Source: Sutcliffiella tianshenii (lineage in GTDB: Bacteria > Bacillota > Bacilli > Bacillales > Bacillaceae_I). From it: 38,521 nt of DNA. The stretch spans positions 1-38,521 of the forward strand of contig NZ_JAFBED010000019.1 of the NCBI RefSeq assembly GCF_016908565.1, in the 5' to 3' direction. The position numbers and the translations under genes were made by a program. The notes under the pieces were generated by a model. The model saw nothing but the letters and a program-made list of their open reading frames with translations, had not been told where the DNA came from and did no database searches. Shown in pieces: positions 23,052 through 32,181 of the stretch (positions are counted from its first letter, which is position 1; every line of letters starts with the position of its first letter).

Positions 23052-24617
23052 ATGAACGAAAACACCAAAGTAACCCAACTTACTAAATTTGTAGACGCAC
23101 TTCCTATTCCTCCTAAATTACAACCAGTAACAAGAAATAATGCTTATACCTATTATGAAGTGACGATGAAAGAAGCGAAGCAATCGCTTCATCGCGATCT
23201 CCCCCTCACAACGGTATGGGGATATGATGGGGTATTCCCGGGACCGACCATAGAAGTCGACTCCGGGGAGAAGGTTTTCATTAAATGGATGAACGCCCTG
23301 CCCAGGAAGCACATGCTGCCTGTGGACTTTACGGTTCACGGTGCCCACAAGGATGTTCCCGAAGTCAGAACTGTTGTTCATGTGCATGGCGCGGTGGTGG
23401 AACCTGAAAGTGACGGATATCCGGAATCCTGGTTCAGTGCAAACTTTAAACAGGTTGGTCCCACATTCACCCAAAAAATCTACCGGTACGATAATTACAT
23501 GAATTCCTGCACGCTCTGGTATCATGATCACGCACTTGGTATTACGCGTCTCAATATATATACTGGACTCGCTGGGATGTATCTAGTACGAAGTGCTTTC
23601 GAGGGTTCCTTAAATCTTCCCTCATCCTCCTATGATATTCCTCTTATCATCCAGGATAGATCCTTTCGACCGGATGGTTCTCTCTACTACCCGACACAAC
23701 CGGATGAACCTGTATCAGACCTGAAAACATCTGTTGTACCAGAGTTCTTTGGCAATACGATCCTGGTCAATGGGAAAGTATGGCCCTTCTTGAAAGTAGA
23801 ACCTCGCAAGTATCGATTCCGAGTAGTCAATGCTTCCAACAGCCGCTTTTACCGGATAAAATTGGGCTCAGGACAGCTCATGTATCAGATCGGCACGGAT
23901 CGAGGTCTGATGGAGCGTCCGATAGGCATCAGGTCCATCACTCTTGCACCTGCAGAAAGGGCAGATTTAGTCATTGATTTTACTAACCTCAAAGGAACAA
24001 GCATCATCATGACCAATGATGCACCTGCTCCATTCCCTGAGGGGGACAAGGAAAATGAAATAATGGAAATAATGAAATTCATCGTAGATTTGCCACTTCG
24101 GCATATAGACACCAGTGTCATTCCATCATACATGGAAAGTATTCCGAAACTCCCGCAGCAAACTCCGGCTAATAAACGGTTTTTGACATTGGATCATACG
24201 ATGGATCAATTTGGTCGTGAAATCATGCTATTGGATAACAAGGACTGGGATGCTCCGATATCAGAGAAACCGAAACTTTGGAGCACTGAAATCTGGTACT
24301 TGATCAATACAACAGAGGATACGCATCCCATTCATATTCATCTCGTCGACTTTCAAATCCTGGGTCGCAGAAAATATAATGTAGAACGTTTTATACGAGA
24401 CCGAGTAATCGAGTATACTGGTTCAACCATTCCGCCGGAACCACAGGAATGTGGAAAAAAGGATACAGTCAGGGCAAATCCGGAAGAGATAACAAAAATC
24501 ATCATGAATTTCGGTCCATACACGGGACTATATGTGTGGCATTGCCATATGCTAGAACACGAGGACTATGAGATGATGAGACCTTTCTTGGTCATTCGGA
24601 ATGATTCGAACAAATGA
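23052..24617 (+). CDS. cotA: Spore coat laccase / bilirubin oxidase CotA (multicopper oxidase)
   Basis: The 521-residue enzyme closely resembles B. subtilis CotA (513 residues): FVDALPIPPKLQPV, TYYEVTM, HRDLPLTTVWGYDG, FPGPTIEV. All four copper motifs are present: HVHG (type 2/3), WYHDHA, THPIHIHL, and HCHMLEHEDYEMM, which carries the type 1 Cys, His and axial Met. There is no signal peptide, as expected for an outer coat protein made in the mother cell; it oxidises phenols and takes part in brown pigment formation. The ATG at 23052 follows GGGAGGA. The next gene begins at its 3' end, so the two are probably co-transcribed. Confidence 0.93.
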   Translation: MNENTKVTQLTKFVDALPIPPKLQPVTRNNAYTYYEVTMKEAKQSLHRDLPLTTVWGYDGVFPGPTIEVDSGEKVFIKWMNALPRKHMLPVDFTVHGAHKDVPEVRTVVHVHGAVVEPESDGYPESWFSANFKQVGPTFTQKIYRYDNYMNSCTLWYHDHALGITRLNIYTGLAGMYLVRSAFEGSLNLPSSSYDIPLIIQDRSFRPDGSLYYPTQPDEPVSDLKTSVVPEFFGNTILVNGKVWPFLKVEPRKYRFRVVNASNSRFYRIKLGSGQLMYQIGTDRGLMERPIGIRSITLAPAERADLVIDFTNLKGTSIIMTNDAPAPFPEGDKENEIMEIMKFIVDLPLRHIDTSVIPSYMESIPKLPQQTPANKRFLTLDHTMDQFGREIMLLDNKDWDAPISEKPKLWSTEIWYLINTTEDTHPIHIHLVDFQILGRRKYNVERFIRDRVIEYTGSTIPPEPQECGKKDTVRANPEEITKIIMNFGPYTGLYVWHCHMLEHEDYEMMRPFLVIRNDSNK

Positions 24618-24631
24618 ATGGATGGCGGCTA

Positions 24632-25204
24632 ATGGAACAGAAGCAGAAATTACTTATTGGATCTTGGATACAAGCTTTGGGCACTGTAATTGCTGCTATA
24701 TCCAGCACGCCTTCAATCCCTAAAATGGACGAATATAGTAAGAGTTTGGATTTTATCGGCAATACCCTTCAGGCTACTGGGAATGCCCTAGAGGCTGATG
24801 GTGAAGAACCGCAATCTTACGGAAGAATTGGAAACCAAATTCAAGCAATTGGAAATCTGACCGTGATTTCAGGACTGTATCTAAATGAGGAGAATTTAAG
24901 CATTCCAAGCGAAAAGTTTTTTATAAGCGGAAATTTATTTCAAGCTTTAGGCGGAGTGGTGTCACTTGGAAGCGAATTTGGTGGAGGTTACAATTTTTAT
25001 GCGGTTAATGGAAATCTGCTATCCGCTACAGGAAACTCGTTGCAGGCCCTCGGTGGTGCAAAGAAGAAGGCAGGGGAAATTAATTCGGAAGCAATCATAA
25101 CTATTGGAAGTTGGATACAAGCAATCGGGTCCATCCTTATTGCAATAGGAATATCAAAAGAGCAAGAAGGTAAAGAAAAGTATGGGATGCCACCCTCATA
25201 CTAA
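24632..25204 (+). CDS. Repetitive DUF6944-like protein downstream of cotA
   Basis: The 190-residue protein has at least six imperfect copies of G-[NS]-x-x-[QS]-A-x-G at about residues 9, 43, 67, 100, 127 and 159 (for example GSWIQALG, GNTLQATG, GNQIQAIG, GNLFQALG), spaced 24-33 residues apart. The repeats may be amphipathic helices or small-residue packing segments. I associate it with the DUF6944 repetitive family of bacilli, of unknown function. The ATG at 24632 is chosen because the conserved part begins there; an ATG at 24614 overlaps the cotA stop and would add six residues. Linkage to cotA suggests a spore-coat or sporulation role (inference). Confidence 0.75.
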   Translation: MEQKQKLLIGSWIQALGTVIAAISSTPSIPKMDEYSKSLDFIGNTLQATGNALEADGEEPQSYGRIGNQIQAIGNLTVISGLYLNEENLSIPSEKFFISGNLFQALGGVVSLGSEFGGGYNFYAVNGNLLSATGNSLQALGGAKKKAGEINSEAIITIGSWIQAIGSILIAIGISKEQEGKEKYGMPPSY

Positions 25205-25237
25205 AACCCACATGAACATCATTCATGTGGGTTTTTG
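25203..25237. terminator. Bidirectional terminator, cotA operon / isp
   Basis: AACCCACATGAA pairs with TTCATGTGGGTT, with an A run on the left and a T run on the right, so it works on both strands. Confidence 0.85.
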
Positions 25238-25247
25238 ATGTAAAAAT

Positions 25248-26216
25248 CTATACACCGATTGATTCTTCAATATTAATTTGTTTTAAATAATCAGCCAGCA
25301 ATTCAGGAGCAGTTAAATAAACCAGCCCATTTCCTTCGAGACTCTTAGCGTATCCTAATGGAATGGTACGCTTAACAAGCTGTGCATACAATTCGGGCTC
25401 GGTAAGCTTTCGCTCAAACTCGCTTTCGGACAAATTCTTAACAAGGGATAGTGCCCCTGCTACGTGCGGAGCTGACATGGATGTTCCACTGAATACAGCA
25501 TATCTGCCTCCGGGAATGGTGGAAATGATCTTTTCACCAGGTGCAACCACATCCACTTCATTATTGGAATTGGTGAAATAGGACGACTTGCGCTGAAGAC
25601 TCACTGCCCCAACCGAAATTACTTCATTATAGCCTGCCGGATAAGAGAATTCCTCGGTAGAATGCTTTCCATCCCCTTCATTCCCTGCAGCGCATACAAC
25701 CAAGATCTGATTTTTCACTGCATTCTTAATTGCCTCATGAAGCTCAGGGACGTCTATCGGCCCACCAAGTGACATGGAGATGATATCCACTTTCTGTGAA
25801 GTTGCATATTCAATTGCACTTGTCACCCATTCATAGGACCCAGAGCCTTCTTCCCCTGCAAGAGCTTTTAAGATTAGCAGTTTAGCTTCTGGTGAAACAC
25901 CGATCACACCTGATTCGGCATTGATGGCAGCGATGGTTCCGGCGACATGTGTGCCATGTCCGTTATAGTCGGTAATCTTGTCGGGATCGCCATTATCATC
26001 ATCTGTAAAATTGCGGACTGCAAGGATTCTCCCTTCCAAATCCGGATGAGAGGTATCGCAGCCGGTATCAATGACTGCTATGACTGTATCTTTTCCTTTA
26101 AAGCCCTTGTTCCATAGCGAGGGAGCTTGTATCAAGTCAACCCCTTCAGGAATCTGTTGCGCCTCAAACAATTGATTGTCAACTTTGTACGGAATCAAAT
26201 GAACCAGCTTTTCCAT
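25248..26216 (-). CDS. isp: Intracellular subtilisin-like serine protease (IspA type)
   Basis: The 322-residue S8 protease lacks a signal peptide, as intracellular subtilisins do. It keeps the short inhibitory N-terminal extension with LIPY at residues 7-10. The catalytic triad is D50 (VIDTGCD), H87 (NGHGTHVAG) and S246 (GTSMSAPHVAG), with oxyanion residue N179 (AAGNEG). IspA is the main cytosolic protease of stationary-phase and sporulating bacilli. GGAGGCGTTGTA precedes the ATG. Transcribed toward the cotA operon. Confidence 0.93.
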   Translation of the reverse strand: MEKLVHLIPYKVDNQLFEAQQIPEGVDLIQAPSLWNKGFKGKDTVIAVIDTGCDTSHPDLEGRILAVRNFTDDDNGDPDKITDYNGHGTHVAGTIAAINAESGVIGVSPEAKLLILKALAGEEGSGSYEWVTSAIEYATSQKVDIISMSLGGPIDVPELHEAIKNAVKNQILVVCAAGNEGDGKHSTEEFSYPAGYNEVISVGAVSLQRKSSYFTNSNNEVDVVAPGEKIISTIPGGRYAVFSGTSMSAPHVAGALSLVKNLSESEFERKLTEPELYAQLVKRTIPLGYAKSLEGNGLVYLTAPELLADYLKQINIEESIGV

Positions 26217-26368
26217 TACAACGCCTCCTAATCATTATTATAAAAAGGTAAGACGAGTTTCTTTCTGAAAATTCTACCAATTTAACATGGAAAGTTCAAG
26301 TGCCAAAATGACTACGGATGCTTTCTTTCATAAAAAGCTGCTTCCGCATGATGGTCGTAGCTCCAATA

Positions 26369-26403
26369 AGCCTCAGGTCTTATTACAAAATATAGCTCAG
26401 GCT
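26369..26403. promoter_or_regulatory. Inverted repeat upstream of liaI, candidate LiaR operator
   Basis: AGCCTCAG (26369-26376) and CTCAGGCT (26396-26403) form an inverted repeat with one mismatch and a 19-base gap. It ends two bases before the -35 of the lia promoter, where an activator would sit. The link to LiaR is inference. Confidence 0.35.
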
Positions 26404-26405
26404 CG

Positions 26406-26434
26406 TTATAGCAATCCTTAAAAGCAGATAAGAT
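26406..26434 (+). promoter_or_regulatory. Promoter of liaIH
   Basis: TTATAG (26406-26411), a 17-base spacer and TAAGAT (26429-26434). The -35 is weak, as expected for an activator-dependent promoter. Confidence 0.55.
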
Positions 26435-26459
26435 AGAGACATGAAAGGAGGAAACACAG

Positions 26460-26813
26460 ATGAAAAAATTTGGATTGTTATTAGTGGGTGTCATCGCGTT
26501 CTTCGTATTATTGGCGAATATCGGACCGTTACTGGGATTGGCCTTAAGCTTGGTGGTTTCCTATTATGCAGTGAAGGAATTCATGAAAACAGATTCTACC
26601 GCAAACAAGGTACTGTGGGGAATCATCGGGCTGATCGCCATCGGTTTCTCGATTGCAAATGTCCCGGCCGTCCTAGGGCTTGTAGCAGCGTATATCTTAT
26701 ATCTAGTCTATAAAAACTGGAACAAAACGAAAGACACCATCATCGAATCAAAAGAAAGCAGTGACCCATTCACAAACTTTGAAAAAGAGTGGAATGCATT
26801 AACCAACAAATAA
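26460..26813 (+). CDS. liaI: LiaI-like membrane anchor protein
   Basis: The 117-residue product has two or three hydrophobic segments (about 1-40 and 52-84). Its hydrophilic tail ends DPFTNFEKEWNALTNK, similar to the tail of B. subtilis LiaI (DxDFxxEWNKF). LiaI is the membrane anchor for LiaH under envelope stress. The N-terminal part is divergent, so the call rests on the tail, size and position before liaH. Strong AAGGAGGAA ribosome binding site. Confidence 0.8.
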   Translation: MKKFGLLLVGVIAFFVLLANIGPLLGLALSLVVSYYAVKEFMKTDSTANKVLWGIIGLIAIGFSIANVPAVLGLVAAYILYLVYKNWNKTKDTIIESKESSDPFTNFEKEWNALTNK

Positions 26814-26830
26814 AAAAGGAGTGTTAGAAA

Positions 26831-27478
26831 ATGAGTTTATTTACGAGAATAAAGAATAGTATTGCAGCGGATTTCCATGAAGCGCTTGATAAGAAGGAAC
26901 AAAAGAATCCAATTTCCATGCTTAATCAGTATTTACGGGATTGTGAGAAGGAAGTGGAGAAGGTACGCCTGTTGGTCGAGCGCCAAAATATATTGAAGGA
27001 TGAGTTTCAGAGAGAGATCCATCAAGCTTCCCAGCTGGCGGAAAAAAGAAAGCATCAAGCTGATATAGCGTCCAAGGCTTCCGAATCAGAGCTTCATGAA
27101 TTCGCTGTAAAAGAATATCAACAATATGAGGAGCGTGCAAATCAGCTCAAGATTTCCTTAGAAAAGGTTTCTCAAGACCTAACTTCCCTGGAGCAAAAAT
27201 ATGAAGGGATGAAACATAAGCTAAAGGACATGTACATCAAACGGATGGAATTGATGGGCAGAGAAAATGTGGCTAGAGCCAACCACAGGGTCAATAAAGT
27301 GCTCGAATCCAATGATGGAGTGCAATCATCCTCCAGATTCACTGAAATGGAAGGTTATCTTGACCGTTTGGAGCATCAAGTGAATTCTTCTTATCGCCGC
27401 CATACAATCGATGCGCGCATTGCAAAGATTGAAAAAGAATTATCAAACGAAGAGAAAACACATTCTCTTTCATCCTAA
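26831..27478 (+). CDS. liaH: LiaH, PspA/IM30 family phage-shock protein
   Basis: The 215-residue protein starts MSLFTRIKNSIAADFHEALDK and is followed by long coiled-coil helices (about 25-185), typical of PspA/IM30/LiaH. These proteins form large oligomers and protect the cytoplasmic membrane from cell-wall antibiotics such as bacitracin. It lies 17 bases after liaI with AAAGGAG before the ATG. A terminator follows, so liaIH forms the strongly induced unit. Confidence 0.92.
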   Translation: MSLFTRIKNSIAADFHEALDKKEQKNPISMLNQYLRDCEKEVEKVRLLVERQNILKDEFQREIHQASQLAEKRKHQADIASKASESELHEFAVKEYQQYEERANQLKISLEKVSQDLTSLEQKYEGMKHKLKDMYIKRMELMGRENVARANHRVNKVLESNDGVQSSSRFTEMEGYLDRLEHQVNSSYRRHTIDARIAKIEKELSNEEKTHSLSS

Positions 27479-27491
27479 TAACTGATATTCT

Positions 27492-27519
27492 AAAAAAGGC
27501 GGCAATGTACGCCTTTTTT
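27492..27519 (+). terminator. Terminator between liaH and liaF
   Basis: AAAAAAGGCG pairs with CGCCTTTTTT around an eight-base loop. In B. subtilis a similar site limits read-through from liaIH into the regulatory genes. Confidence 0.8.
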
Positions 27520-27564
27520 ATCCATTCATTAAGTTTGTAATATGCCATAAAAGGAGGGGAAACA

Positions 27565-28290
27565 ATGCCAAATTTGAAGAAAACCGATCTGCTAAGCTAC
27601 ATCCTAATTATCGGGTTTTTTATTTTCATCCTTGAAATCTCATTTTTTGATCCCGGACTCATTTTTTCCCTTCTTATTTCTGGCATATGTTTATATTTCG
27701 GTAAAAAGAAATGGAATTGGTTTTTAGGTAAGGTCTTATTTGCCATAGGTGCATTATCTTTATTTTTCACGATCATCGGCTCTTTTACATTCAGATTCGT
27801 GTTATTGGCATCCATTGTTTACTTCTTTATTTTGTTTACGCAGTCGAAACAGAATCCATCCTATATCAGACCGGAAATAGCGGCGGAGAATGGCATAAGA
27901 CTGATGAAACATGAACAGAAGTGGTTCCAGAATAAACTTTTGGGTAGGCAGAAAACACCGGAACAATCCTATACATGGGAGGATGTCAATATCCAGACAG
28001 GTATAGGGGATACCATCATAGACTTAAGCTATACGGTCCTCCCTAAAGGGGAAGCAGTCATTTTCATACGAAATGTCGTAGGCAACATCCAGATTCTTGT
28101 TCCCTATGAATTGGATATCAGTGTCAATCATTCCGTAATGGTCGGCTCCACAGTGATCTTGGAGGAGGAAGAGTCGAAGCAGTGGAATCGGACTGTTCAC
28201 TTCCAAACTTCAGGATATGAGGAATCCAGCCAGAAAATTAAGATCATCACCTCCTGTTTGGTGGGAAGCCTCGAGGTGAAAAGAATATGA
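27565..28290 (+). CDS. liaF: LiaF, membrane inhibitor of LiaRS signalling
   Basis: The 241-residue product has the same length as B. subtilis LiaF. The first about 95 residues hold four hydrophobic segments. The C-terminal half is a soluble beta-rich domain (TWEDVNIQTGIGDTIIDLS, then VLPKGEAVIFIRNVVGNIQILVP) of the LiaF/VraT C-terminal type. LiaF keeps the LiaS kinase off without stress. AAGGAGGGG precedes the ATG. No liaG lies between liaH and liaF. The end overlaps liaS (ATGA). Confidence 0.92.
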   Translation: MPNLKKTDLLSYILIIGFFIFILEISFFDPGLIFSLLISGICLYFGKKKWNWFLGKVLFAIGALSLFFTIIGSFTFRFVLLASIVYFFILFTQSKQNPSYIRPEIAAENGIRLMKHEQKWFQNKLLGRQKTPEQSYTWEDVNIQTGIGDTIIDLSYTVLPKGEAVIFIRNVVGNIQILVPYELDISVNHSVMVGSTVILEEEESKQWNRTVHFQTSGYEESSQKIKIITSCLVGSLEVKRI

Positions 28291-29333
28291 GTATATTGCA
28301 AAGGCACTTCCTGTTGGGGGTCACCACTGCCTTCATCAGTTTTCTTGCATTTGGTATCGTGTACTTTCTTTCTTTTCCCTTGGTGGAGTGGTCATCCTTA
28401 TGGAAAGTAAAAGTGTTTGATCTTCCATTTGCCGTGTTTGCTTTATGTATTTGTATCCTGCTGGGCTTACTGGTCGGCCTATTTTCTGGACTGTACTGGA
28501 AAAAACAGATAGTGACAATCCATTCCCATCTATTGCAGCTGGAACAGGGAAGAAATATCGCGTGGGATAATAGGAATCCTGTACAGGAAATAGGGGAGAT
28601 AGAAAGGGAACTGGAAAAGATACAAAAGCAGATGAAGGAACAAACCAAGCTTTCTCAAAAGCTGGCAAATGAAAAAGCGGTGGACATAGAAAGCAGAATA
28701 CAGGAAATTGTATCACAGGAACGCAACAGATTGGCGAGGGAATTACATGATTCGGTCAGTCAGCAGCTTTTTGCGGCATCGATGCTCATGTCAGCCTTGA
28801 CGGAGCCAAAAGAGGCACTCGAAGACAGGGAAACCAAGCAGCTCAGGATGGTCGAGGAGATGATACATCAATCCCAATTGGAAATGCGTGCCCTTCTTCT
28901 CCACTTGAGACCAGTGGCTTTGAAAGGGAAAACCCTCCAAGAAGGGGCAGAGGAGCTTTTGATTGAATTGATGCAAAAGGTCCCGATGAGCATTGCATGG
29001 AAGATAGAATCCTTTTCCATCGATAAGGGAGTGGAGGATCATCTGTTCCGGATCCTTCAAGAAAGCCTTTCAAACACGCTTCGTCATGCCAAGGCATCTT
29101 CTGTTGAAGTGCTCTTGATCAGCCGCGATGATTTTATCATCCTGAGAGTGGTAGATGATGGAAAAGGCTTTGATGTGGAAAAGGAACGTGCAGGCGCATA
29201 CGGATTGCAAAACATGTATGAGCGGGCCGTGGAGATAGGCGGCACATTAAAAATAGTGAGTGTAGAAAACCAGGGTACAAGATTGGAAGTTAAAGTTCCA
29301 AAGCTTGATTTAAAGGGTGGGGAAAATGATTAG
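28287..29333 (+). CDS. liaS: LiaS sensor histidine kinase
   Basis: The 348-residue product has two membrane helices (about 10-30 and 48-70) with a very short external loop, as in intramembrane-sensing kinases. A coiled linker follows, then HisKA_3 with phospho-accepting H154 ([15 protein letters not shown]) and an HATPase ending DDGKGFD and [17 protein letters not shown]. It senses envelope stress through LiaF and phosphorylates LiaR. GAGGTGA lies before the ATG at 28287, which overlaps the liaF stop by four bases. Confidence 0.93.
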   Translation: MSILQRHFLLGVTTAFISFLAFGIVYFLSFPLVEWSSLWKVKVFDLPFAVFALCICILLGLLVGLFSGLYWKKQIVTIHSHLLQLEQGRNIAWDNRNPVQEIGEIERELEKIQKQMKEQTKLSQKLANEKAVDIESRIQEIVSQERNRLARELHDSVSQQLFAASMLMSALTEPKEALEDRETKQLRMVEEMIHQSQLEMRALLLHLRPVALKGKTLQEGAEELLIELMQKVPMSIAWKIESFSIDKGVEDHLFRILQESLSNTLRHAKASSVEVLLISRDDFIILRVVDDGKGFDVEKERAGAYGLQNMYERAVEIGGTLKIVSVENQGTRLEVKVPKLDLKGGEND

Positions 29334-29958
29334 AGTATTATTTGTAGATGATCATGAAATGGTTCGGATCGGTGTCACGGCCTATCTATCCGCACAGCCT
29401 GATATAGAAGTGATTGCAGAGGCGGACGATGGGAAAATAGCGGTAGAGTTGGCGCTTTTGCATAAGCCTGATATCATCCTCATGGACCTTGTCATGAAGG
29501 AAATGGATGGGATTGAAGCAACCAAAAGGATAATCGATCAGTGGCCCGATGCCAAAATCATCATTGTCACAAGCTTCCTGGATGATGAAAAAGTGTATCC
29601 GGCACTCGAAGCCGGTGCAACGAGCTATATGTTGAAAACTTCCAAAGCAAGTGATATAGCGAATGCAGTACGCTCCACCTATAAAGGTCAATCCATCCTG
29701 GAACCTGAAGTGGCAGGGAAAATGATGAAAAGGATGCGTCAAAAAAATGACCACTTCCTGCATGAAGAGCTCACCAATCGTGAAATGGAGATTCTGCTTC
29801 TTATGACACAAGGGAAGACAAATCAGGAAATCGCGGATGAGCTGTTTATCGCCCTGAAAACAGCAAAAGTGCATGTTAGTAATATTTTGGCTAAATTACA
29901 GGTACAGGACCGGACGCAGGCGGTCATTTATGCATTTAAGCACAACTTGGCAAAGTAA
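29326..29958 (+). CDS. liaR: LiaR response regulator (NarL/LuxR type)
   Basis: The 210-residue regulator has a receiver domain with phospho-acceptor D54 ([13 protein letters not shown]), T82-type switch residue (IIVTSF) and K104 region (YMLKTSK). The C-terminal LuxR helix-turn-helix reads [18 protein letters not shown] and [12 protein letters not shown]. It activates liaIH. The ATG at 29326 is preferred over the in-frame GTG at 29317, which lies within the ribosome binding site GGGTGGGG. It overlaps the liaS end by eight bases. Confidence 0.93.
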   Translation: MIRVLFVDDHEMVRIGVTAYLSAQPDIEVIAEADDGKIAVELALLHKPDIILMDLVMKEMDGIEATKRIIDQWPDAKIIIVTSFLDDEKVYPALEAGATSYMLKTSKASDIANAVRSTYKGQSILEPEVAGKMMKRMRQKNDHFLHEELTNREMEILLLMTQGKTNQEIADELFIALKTAKVHVSNILAKLQVQDRTQAVIYAFKHNLAK

Positions 29959-30092
29959 GGGTGGCGGGTATTGCCATTCTGTCCCCCTGCTATCTTTGCC
30001 AAATTTTGATTTATCGGCTTTCATTGCTTTTTAATAGTTTTACCGATAAGCTTTAGAAGGTAAGGACTAAGAAGTTAGAGGATGAGTAGTCG

Positions 30093-31046
30093 TTGGAAAT
30101 GGAATTGAATACCCAGGAATTTATATATACATATGCAAGCAGCCCAGAAGAGCAATCCTTGAGTCACTTGGAGATGCGCTCTTTTTTTGGCCTGGAATCA
30201 CACCATAATATAATAAAGAGCGCTGTAAAAATAGATCCAAGCAGAAGCCCTTTTATCAGGGAGCGGATCGAAGTCCTATACGGCGGCGACACTTTTATCG
30301 ATATCGTGGAGCAGGTCCAAGAAATCGATATGAAGGAAAAGACATTCAAAATAATCTTCATCAAAATCAATGACCTGAAAAAAGAGGACAAGATTGAATA
30401 TGGCGAGAGAAGAGTCATGGAGCGGGATCTAGGAGCACGCATCCATGGAGAAGCGGATGTCCACAATCCTGAGCACATCTTTGGGATCGTGGCGTATGGC
30501 GGCAGATGGTACTTCGGAAATTATCGCAAAAATGAGGCTGTTTGGCTGAAACATACAAAAAAGCCTCACGAATATTCCACTGCACTAAGCACGCGGGTCG
30601 CCAGGGCGGTTGCCAATATTGCAGTCCCCCACCCAGAGGGAGTAAAAGCGATAGACCCTTGCTGCGGAATCGGCACCGTGCTTGTAGAGGCATTGTCCAT
30701 GGGGATCCAGATCGAGGGTCGGGACATAAACCCACTTGTTACACAAGGCTCAAGGGAAAATATCGCCCATTTCGGCTTAACGGGAAATGTGACATTAGGA
30801 CCGATAGCAGATATTGTGGAAAAATATGATGTCGCAATCATAGACATGCCTTATAACCTCTATACCCATGCAACTCCAGAGGATCAGGCTGATATATTAA
30901 GGCATGCCAGAAGAATATCGGATAAACTGGTCGTGGTCACGATTGAAACGATAGATGAAATGATTGAAAAAGCGGGCTTCGAAATCAAAGACCGCTGTGT
31001 CACGAAAAAAGGGTATTTTTCAAGGGAAATACTTGTCTGCCATTAA
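30093..31046 (+). CDS. TRM11-like SAM-dependent RNA methyltransferase
   Basis: The 317-residue protein has an N-terminal THUMP-like region (about 1-105), then a Rossmann methyltransferase domain. SAM motif I is DPCCGIGTVLVEAL (about 188-201), and DMPYNLYT (about 251-258) takes the place of the usual NPPY/DPPY catalytic motif. GRDINPL is the SAM-ribose acidic strand. It resembles archaeal/eukaryotic Trm11 and bacterial homologues that methylate guanine N2 in RNA; the target is unknown. The start is uncertain: TTG at 30093 lies about 11 bases after GAGG, and an ATG follows at 30099. Its stop overlaps the convergent amidase stop in TTAA. Confidence 0.8.
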   Translation: MEMELNTQEFIYTYASSPEEQSLSHLEMRSFFGLESHHNIIKSAVKIDPSRSPFIRERIEVLYGGDTFIDIVEQVQEIDMKEKTFKIIFIKINDLKKEDKIEYGERRVMERDLGARIHGEADVHNPEHIFGIVAYGGRWYFGNYRKNEAVWLKHTKKPHEYSTALSTRVARAVANIAVPHPEGVKAIDPCCGIGTVLVEALSMGIQIEGRDINPLVTQGSRENIAHFGLTGNVTLGPIADIVEKYDVAIIDMPYNLYTHATPEDQADILRHARRISDKLVVVTIETIDEMIEKAGFEIKDRCVTKKGYFSREILVCH

Positions 31047-31753
31047 AAACCGATTTTTGACCAATCAAACAAGGAACCTGGATCCACCTTCCGGACAGGG
31101 GCATATTCGTCATGGCCGACGATATGTTCCCTGTCCTTTTTTATGGTTGGATGCCTTTTTAAAATGTCCTCCAATAATTTATCCAAGGCCTTATACTGGG
31201 CATCAGTATAACCTATATCATTTGGATTGATCCTATCAAAGATTTCTTCCGGAACGATGGGTAGCATCTCTTCCTTCGTACCTATGGCTAAAAGCTCTAT
31301 TCCAATGGAATGGTCATTGAAGCTGTTATGGTAATGCTGATAGTTCAGGTCAATCCCTTTTCCCGCATGATAGGCAGCCCTGTTTTCTGGCACTAGATGA
31401 AAAACCTCCCCATCTCTTCCAATCATATAGTGCGCAGACACCTGATATTCTTCAAACAGCGCATAAACCTCATCCAAGTCGTAAGGGTTTTCCGGGTTTC
31501 GTAAAGCATTATTCGTAAAATGAAGCATCACATGGGTGATGGCACCTGATCGCACACGTGAATTCTGCTTTGGAAGCATCAGATCAGTAACCTTTATTCC
31601 GGGAGTAAAAGGATCATTTTTCGAATCTATTACCTCGTCATCAGATTTTTCCTCCACAATTGGTTCGACAGGGCCTTCTATTACAGTGTCAGATGTGCAT
31701 CCTGCCAACAGGACAGCCATCGTACTACAGATAATCCAACATAATCTATTCAT
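31043..31753 (-). CDS. N-acetylmuramoyl-L-alanine amidase lipoprotein (amidase_2)
   Basis: The 236-residue product has a lipoprotein signal peptide with lipobox LLAGC (C19), a low-complexity acidic linker (about 20-55) and an amidase_2 domain. Zinc-ligand candidates are H78 (VMLHFTNNA), H214 (IVGHDEYAP) and D224 (RKVDPG), with DHSIGIEL and K222 near the active site. It is predicted to cleave peptidoglycan stem peptides at the outer face of the membrane, in turnover or recycling. AGGAGACACTT precedes the ATG. Convergent with the methyltransferase. Confidence 0.88.
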   Translation of the reverse strand: MNRLCWIICSTMAVLLAGCTSDTVIEGPVEPIVEEKSDDEVIDSKNDPFTPGIKVTDLMLPKQNSRVRSGAITHVMLHFTNNALRNPENPYDLDEVYALFEEYQVSAHYMIGRDGEVFHLVPENRAAYHAGKGIDLNYQHYHNSFNDHSIGIELLAIGTKEEMLPIVPEEIFDRINPNDIGYTDAQYKALDKLLEDILKRHPTIKKDREHIVGHDEYAPVRKVDPGSLFDWSKIGF

Positions 31754-31909
31754 AAGTGTCTCCTACTCTAGTTGAAATACATAAAATGAATCTTCTTTAT
31801 TAATTCCTTCACTGTGCATGTTTCTCCTTCCTGAAGATCGAAGTTTGTTTACCTTTCCCCCGAAAAGGAAATGGAAAAGCATAAAATCAAAACAAGGGAG
31901 GAAAATCAA

Positions 31910-32107
31910 ATGCCATATGATTCATTGAAAGATCTGCCCAAAGGAGTCAAAGACAATTTGCCGAAGCACGGACAGGAAATTTATAAAGAAGCCTTCAATT
32001 CAGCCTCAGAACAATACGACAAGGAAGAAACCGCCCATAAGGTGGCTTGGGATGCCGTGAAAAATAAATATAAGAAAAATGACAAGGATGAATGGGTAGA
32101 AAAGTAA
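31910..32107 (+). CDS. ChaB family protein
   Basis: The 65-residue product matches ChaB: MPYDSLKDLPKGVKDNLP, a central helix with FNSASEQYDKEETAHKVAWDAVK, and a basic tail (KYKKNDKDEW). ChaB is named as a cation-transport regulator in E. coli, but the role in bacilli is unclear. AGGGAGG lies eight bases before the ATG at 31910; the ATG at 31871 in frame lacks a ribosome binding site. Confidence 0.85.
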   Translation: MPYDSLKDLPKGVKDNLPKHGQEIYKEAFNSASEQYDKEETAHKVAWDAVKNKYKKNDKDEWVEK

Positions 32108-32181
32108 GGATCAGCGCCCTTATAAAAATCAGTTTCTGTATGGTAAAATGGAGCCATAACAAACATCAAGGAGGGCTTCAG

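Noticed and set aside
24614-24631. ATG at 24614 as start of the DUF6944-like gene
   Set aside because: The six added residues do not fit the family start, and the site before it is no better; it remains possible through coupling with the cotA stop.
29959-30092. Hairpin-like GGTGGC/GCCATT after liaR
   Set aside because: The stem is short and lacks a T run, so I do not call a terminator there.
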